DNA from: an uncultured Pelagibacteraceae bacterium
GTDB taxonomy: Bacteria; Pseudomonadota; Alphaproteobacteria; Pelagibacterales; Pelagibacteraceae
Assembly: GCA_902560805.1 (NCBI GenBank)
Contig: CACENW010000002.1
Coordinates: forward strand, 32,501-96,500
DNA: 64,000 nt
Direction of reading: 5' to 3'
Part shown: positions 63,036-64,000 of the stretch, piece after piece
Position numbering within the stretch: position 1 is the stretch's first letter
Layout: the number at the start of each line of letters is the position of its first letter
The notes under the pieces: generated by a model
The model's database searches: none
The model's input: the letters and a program-made list of their open reading frames with translations, nothing else
Told to the model about the DNA's origin: nothing
Position numbers and translations under genes: made by a program

Positions 63036-64000
63036 ATTAAAAATTGAAACAAAAACACAAAAATATCCAATAATAATTGGATCAAATTTAATTACTAACT
63101 TTTCAAAAATAATTAAGAATAATTCTTTAATATTTAATCAATGTCTTCTCGTAGTTGATAAAAATGTACCAAAAAAATTTATCACTAAAATAAAAAACTC
63201 ATTAAAAAAAAAGAAAATATATATATGTTTTTTTAATGCCAGCGAGGCTAATAAAAGCTTTGGTATTATAAATAAAATTCTAGAAATTTTATTAAATAAA
63301 AACTTTTCTAGAGATGACTGCTTAATTTCAATAGGCGGAGGTATTACAGGTGATGTAAGTGGTTTTGCATCTAGTATCTTTAAAAGAGGTATGAAATTTA
63401 TAAATATACCAACAACACTTTTATCCCAAGTAGATTCTTCGATTGGTGGTAAAACAGGTATTAATTCAAATTATGGAAAAAACCTGATTGGTAGTTTTTA
63501 TCAACCAAACTTAGTTATATCAGATGTTGATTTTCTTAAGTCGCTCCCAAAAAGAGAGATTATTTGTGGATATGGTGAAATTTTAAAACATTCTTTAATT
63601 AGAAATAAAAATTTTTTTAAATTTTTGAATAAAAATGTAAGTAAAATTACTCAACTAACTTCTCCATTTATTGAAAAAGCGATTTATGAAAGCTGCAAAA
63701 TTAAAAAGAATGTAGTTGAAAAAGACGAGAAAGAAAAACATTTAAGAAAAGTTCTAAATTTTGGACATACATTTGCTCATGCTTATGAAGCGAGTTTAAA
63801 TTACAGTAAAAAATTAAATCATGGTGAGGCGGTAATTTTAGGTATGAAAACTGCGTTGAGTTTTAGCCTAAGTTTAAAAATGCTTAAAAAAAGGGATTAC
63901 AATGTAATATTAAATCATATCAATAATTTAAATCTATCAATATCCGTTAATAAATTTTTTACAAAAAAAAATTTAAATAAAATATTATTTTTCATGGCAA
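63022..64000 (+). CDS. aroB: 3-dehydroquinate synthase, 5' part (continues past window)
   Basis: 326 codons are visible without a stop; full AroB is about 360 residues. NAD and zinc motifs present: SIGGGITGDVSGFAS, IPTTLLSQVDSSIGGKTGIN, GYGEILKHSLI (metal His/Glu) and FGHTFAHAYE. Second step of the shikimate pathway, upstream of AroK and AroA. ATG at 63022 overlaps aroK. Confidence 0.95.
   Translation, partial: MKPIKLKIETKTQKYPIIIGSNLITNFSKIIKNNSLIFNQCLLVVDKNVPKKFITKIKNSLKKKKIYICFFNASEANKSFGIINKILEILLNKNFSRDDCLISIGGGITGDVSGFASSIFKRGMKFINIPTTLLSQVDSSIGGKTGINSNYGKNLIGSFYQPNLVISDVDFLKSLPKREIICGYGEILKHSLIRNKNFFKFLNKNVSKITQLTSPFIEKAIYESCKIKKNVVEKDEKEKHLRKVLNFGHTFAHAYEASLNYSKKLNHGEAVILGMKTALSFSLSLKMLKKRDYNVILNHINNLNLSISVNKFFTKKNLNKILFFMA

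Overview
The window is a dense, AT-rich bacterial chromosome segment from an alphaproteobacterium, very probably SAR11 (Pelagibacterales). The evidence is: minimal or overlapping gene spacing; strongly A/T-biased codons; alphaproteobacterial markers (gcrA, DUF1178, DUF2948, DUF4167, hisG+hisZ, a eukaryote-like HisRS, membrane-anchored cytochrome c); and a tandem glycine riboswitch in front of malate synthase G, an arrangement described for SAR11. I see no prophage, insertion sequence, CRISPR array or integron. Nearly everything is housekeeping.

Layout. 1-2278 (minus): rRNA operon read from its 5' side, 16S - tRNA-Ile(GAU) - tRNA-Ala(UGC) - 23S (cut by the window edge), with a long 16S processing stalk and a leader up to about 2510. 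2.6-8.6 kb: M23 peptidase, DUF4167, prmC-prfA, ispG, lysC. 8.7-14.9 kb: ubiG, DUF1178, argJ, secA, accA. 14.9-17.3 kb: glycine riboswitch and glcB. 17.3-20.0 kb: recR-ybaB-dnaX with the SRP RNA gene. 20.0-26.6 kb: pheA, kdsB, cytochrome c, argF-argD, gcrA, a complex-I-assembly-like SDR, RNase D. 26.6-38.4 kb is one long plus-strand run: kdsD-lptC-lptB (LPS), aroA-cmk-rpsA-ihfB-pyrF, trpF-trpB-trpA, accD-folC. 38.4-42.0 kb (minus): trxA, exonuclease I, a PD-(D/E)XK exonuclease and rmuC. 42.2-49.98 kb (minus): hisG-hisZ-hisS with an unusual tRNA-His in front, cspA, tRNA-Phe, infA, hisD, DUF2948, murA, dcd and two tiny coupled genes. 50-57.8 kb: tRNA-Thr, a TVP38 membrane protein, rpmH-rnpA-yidD-yidC, argB, a HAD nucleotidase, dapD-dapE, then a histone-deacetylase-like and a SET-domain gene. 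58.3-64 kb: truA-fmt-def, a large exported protein of unknown function, a small membrane protein, aroK and the start of aroB.

The genes mainly serve amino-acid synthesis (Arg, His, Trp, Phe, Lys/DAP, shikimate), fatty-acid initiation (accA, accD), LPS precursor and transport steps, protein export and insertion (SecA, SRP RNA, YidC), and translation.

The most notable points are non-standard versions of core parts. tRNA-His and tRNA-Phe share a coordinated A18/G55 change at the tRNA elbow. Cytidylate kinase lacks the Walker A lysine. AccA carries a C-terminal membrane segment and AccD has a compressed zinc ribbon. SecA has a degraded C-terminal metal motif. lptA is missing between lptC and lptB. 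A four-gene exonuclease/recombination block and a deacetylase/SET pair also deserve a second look.
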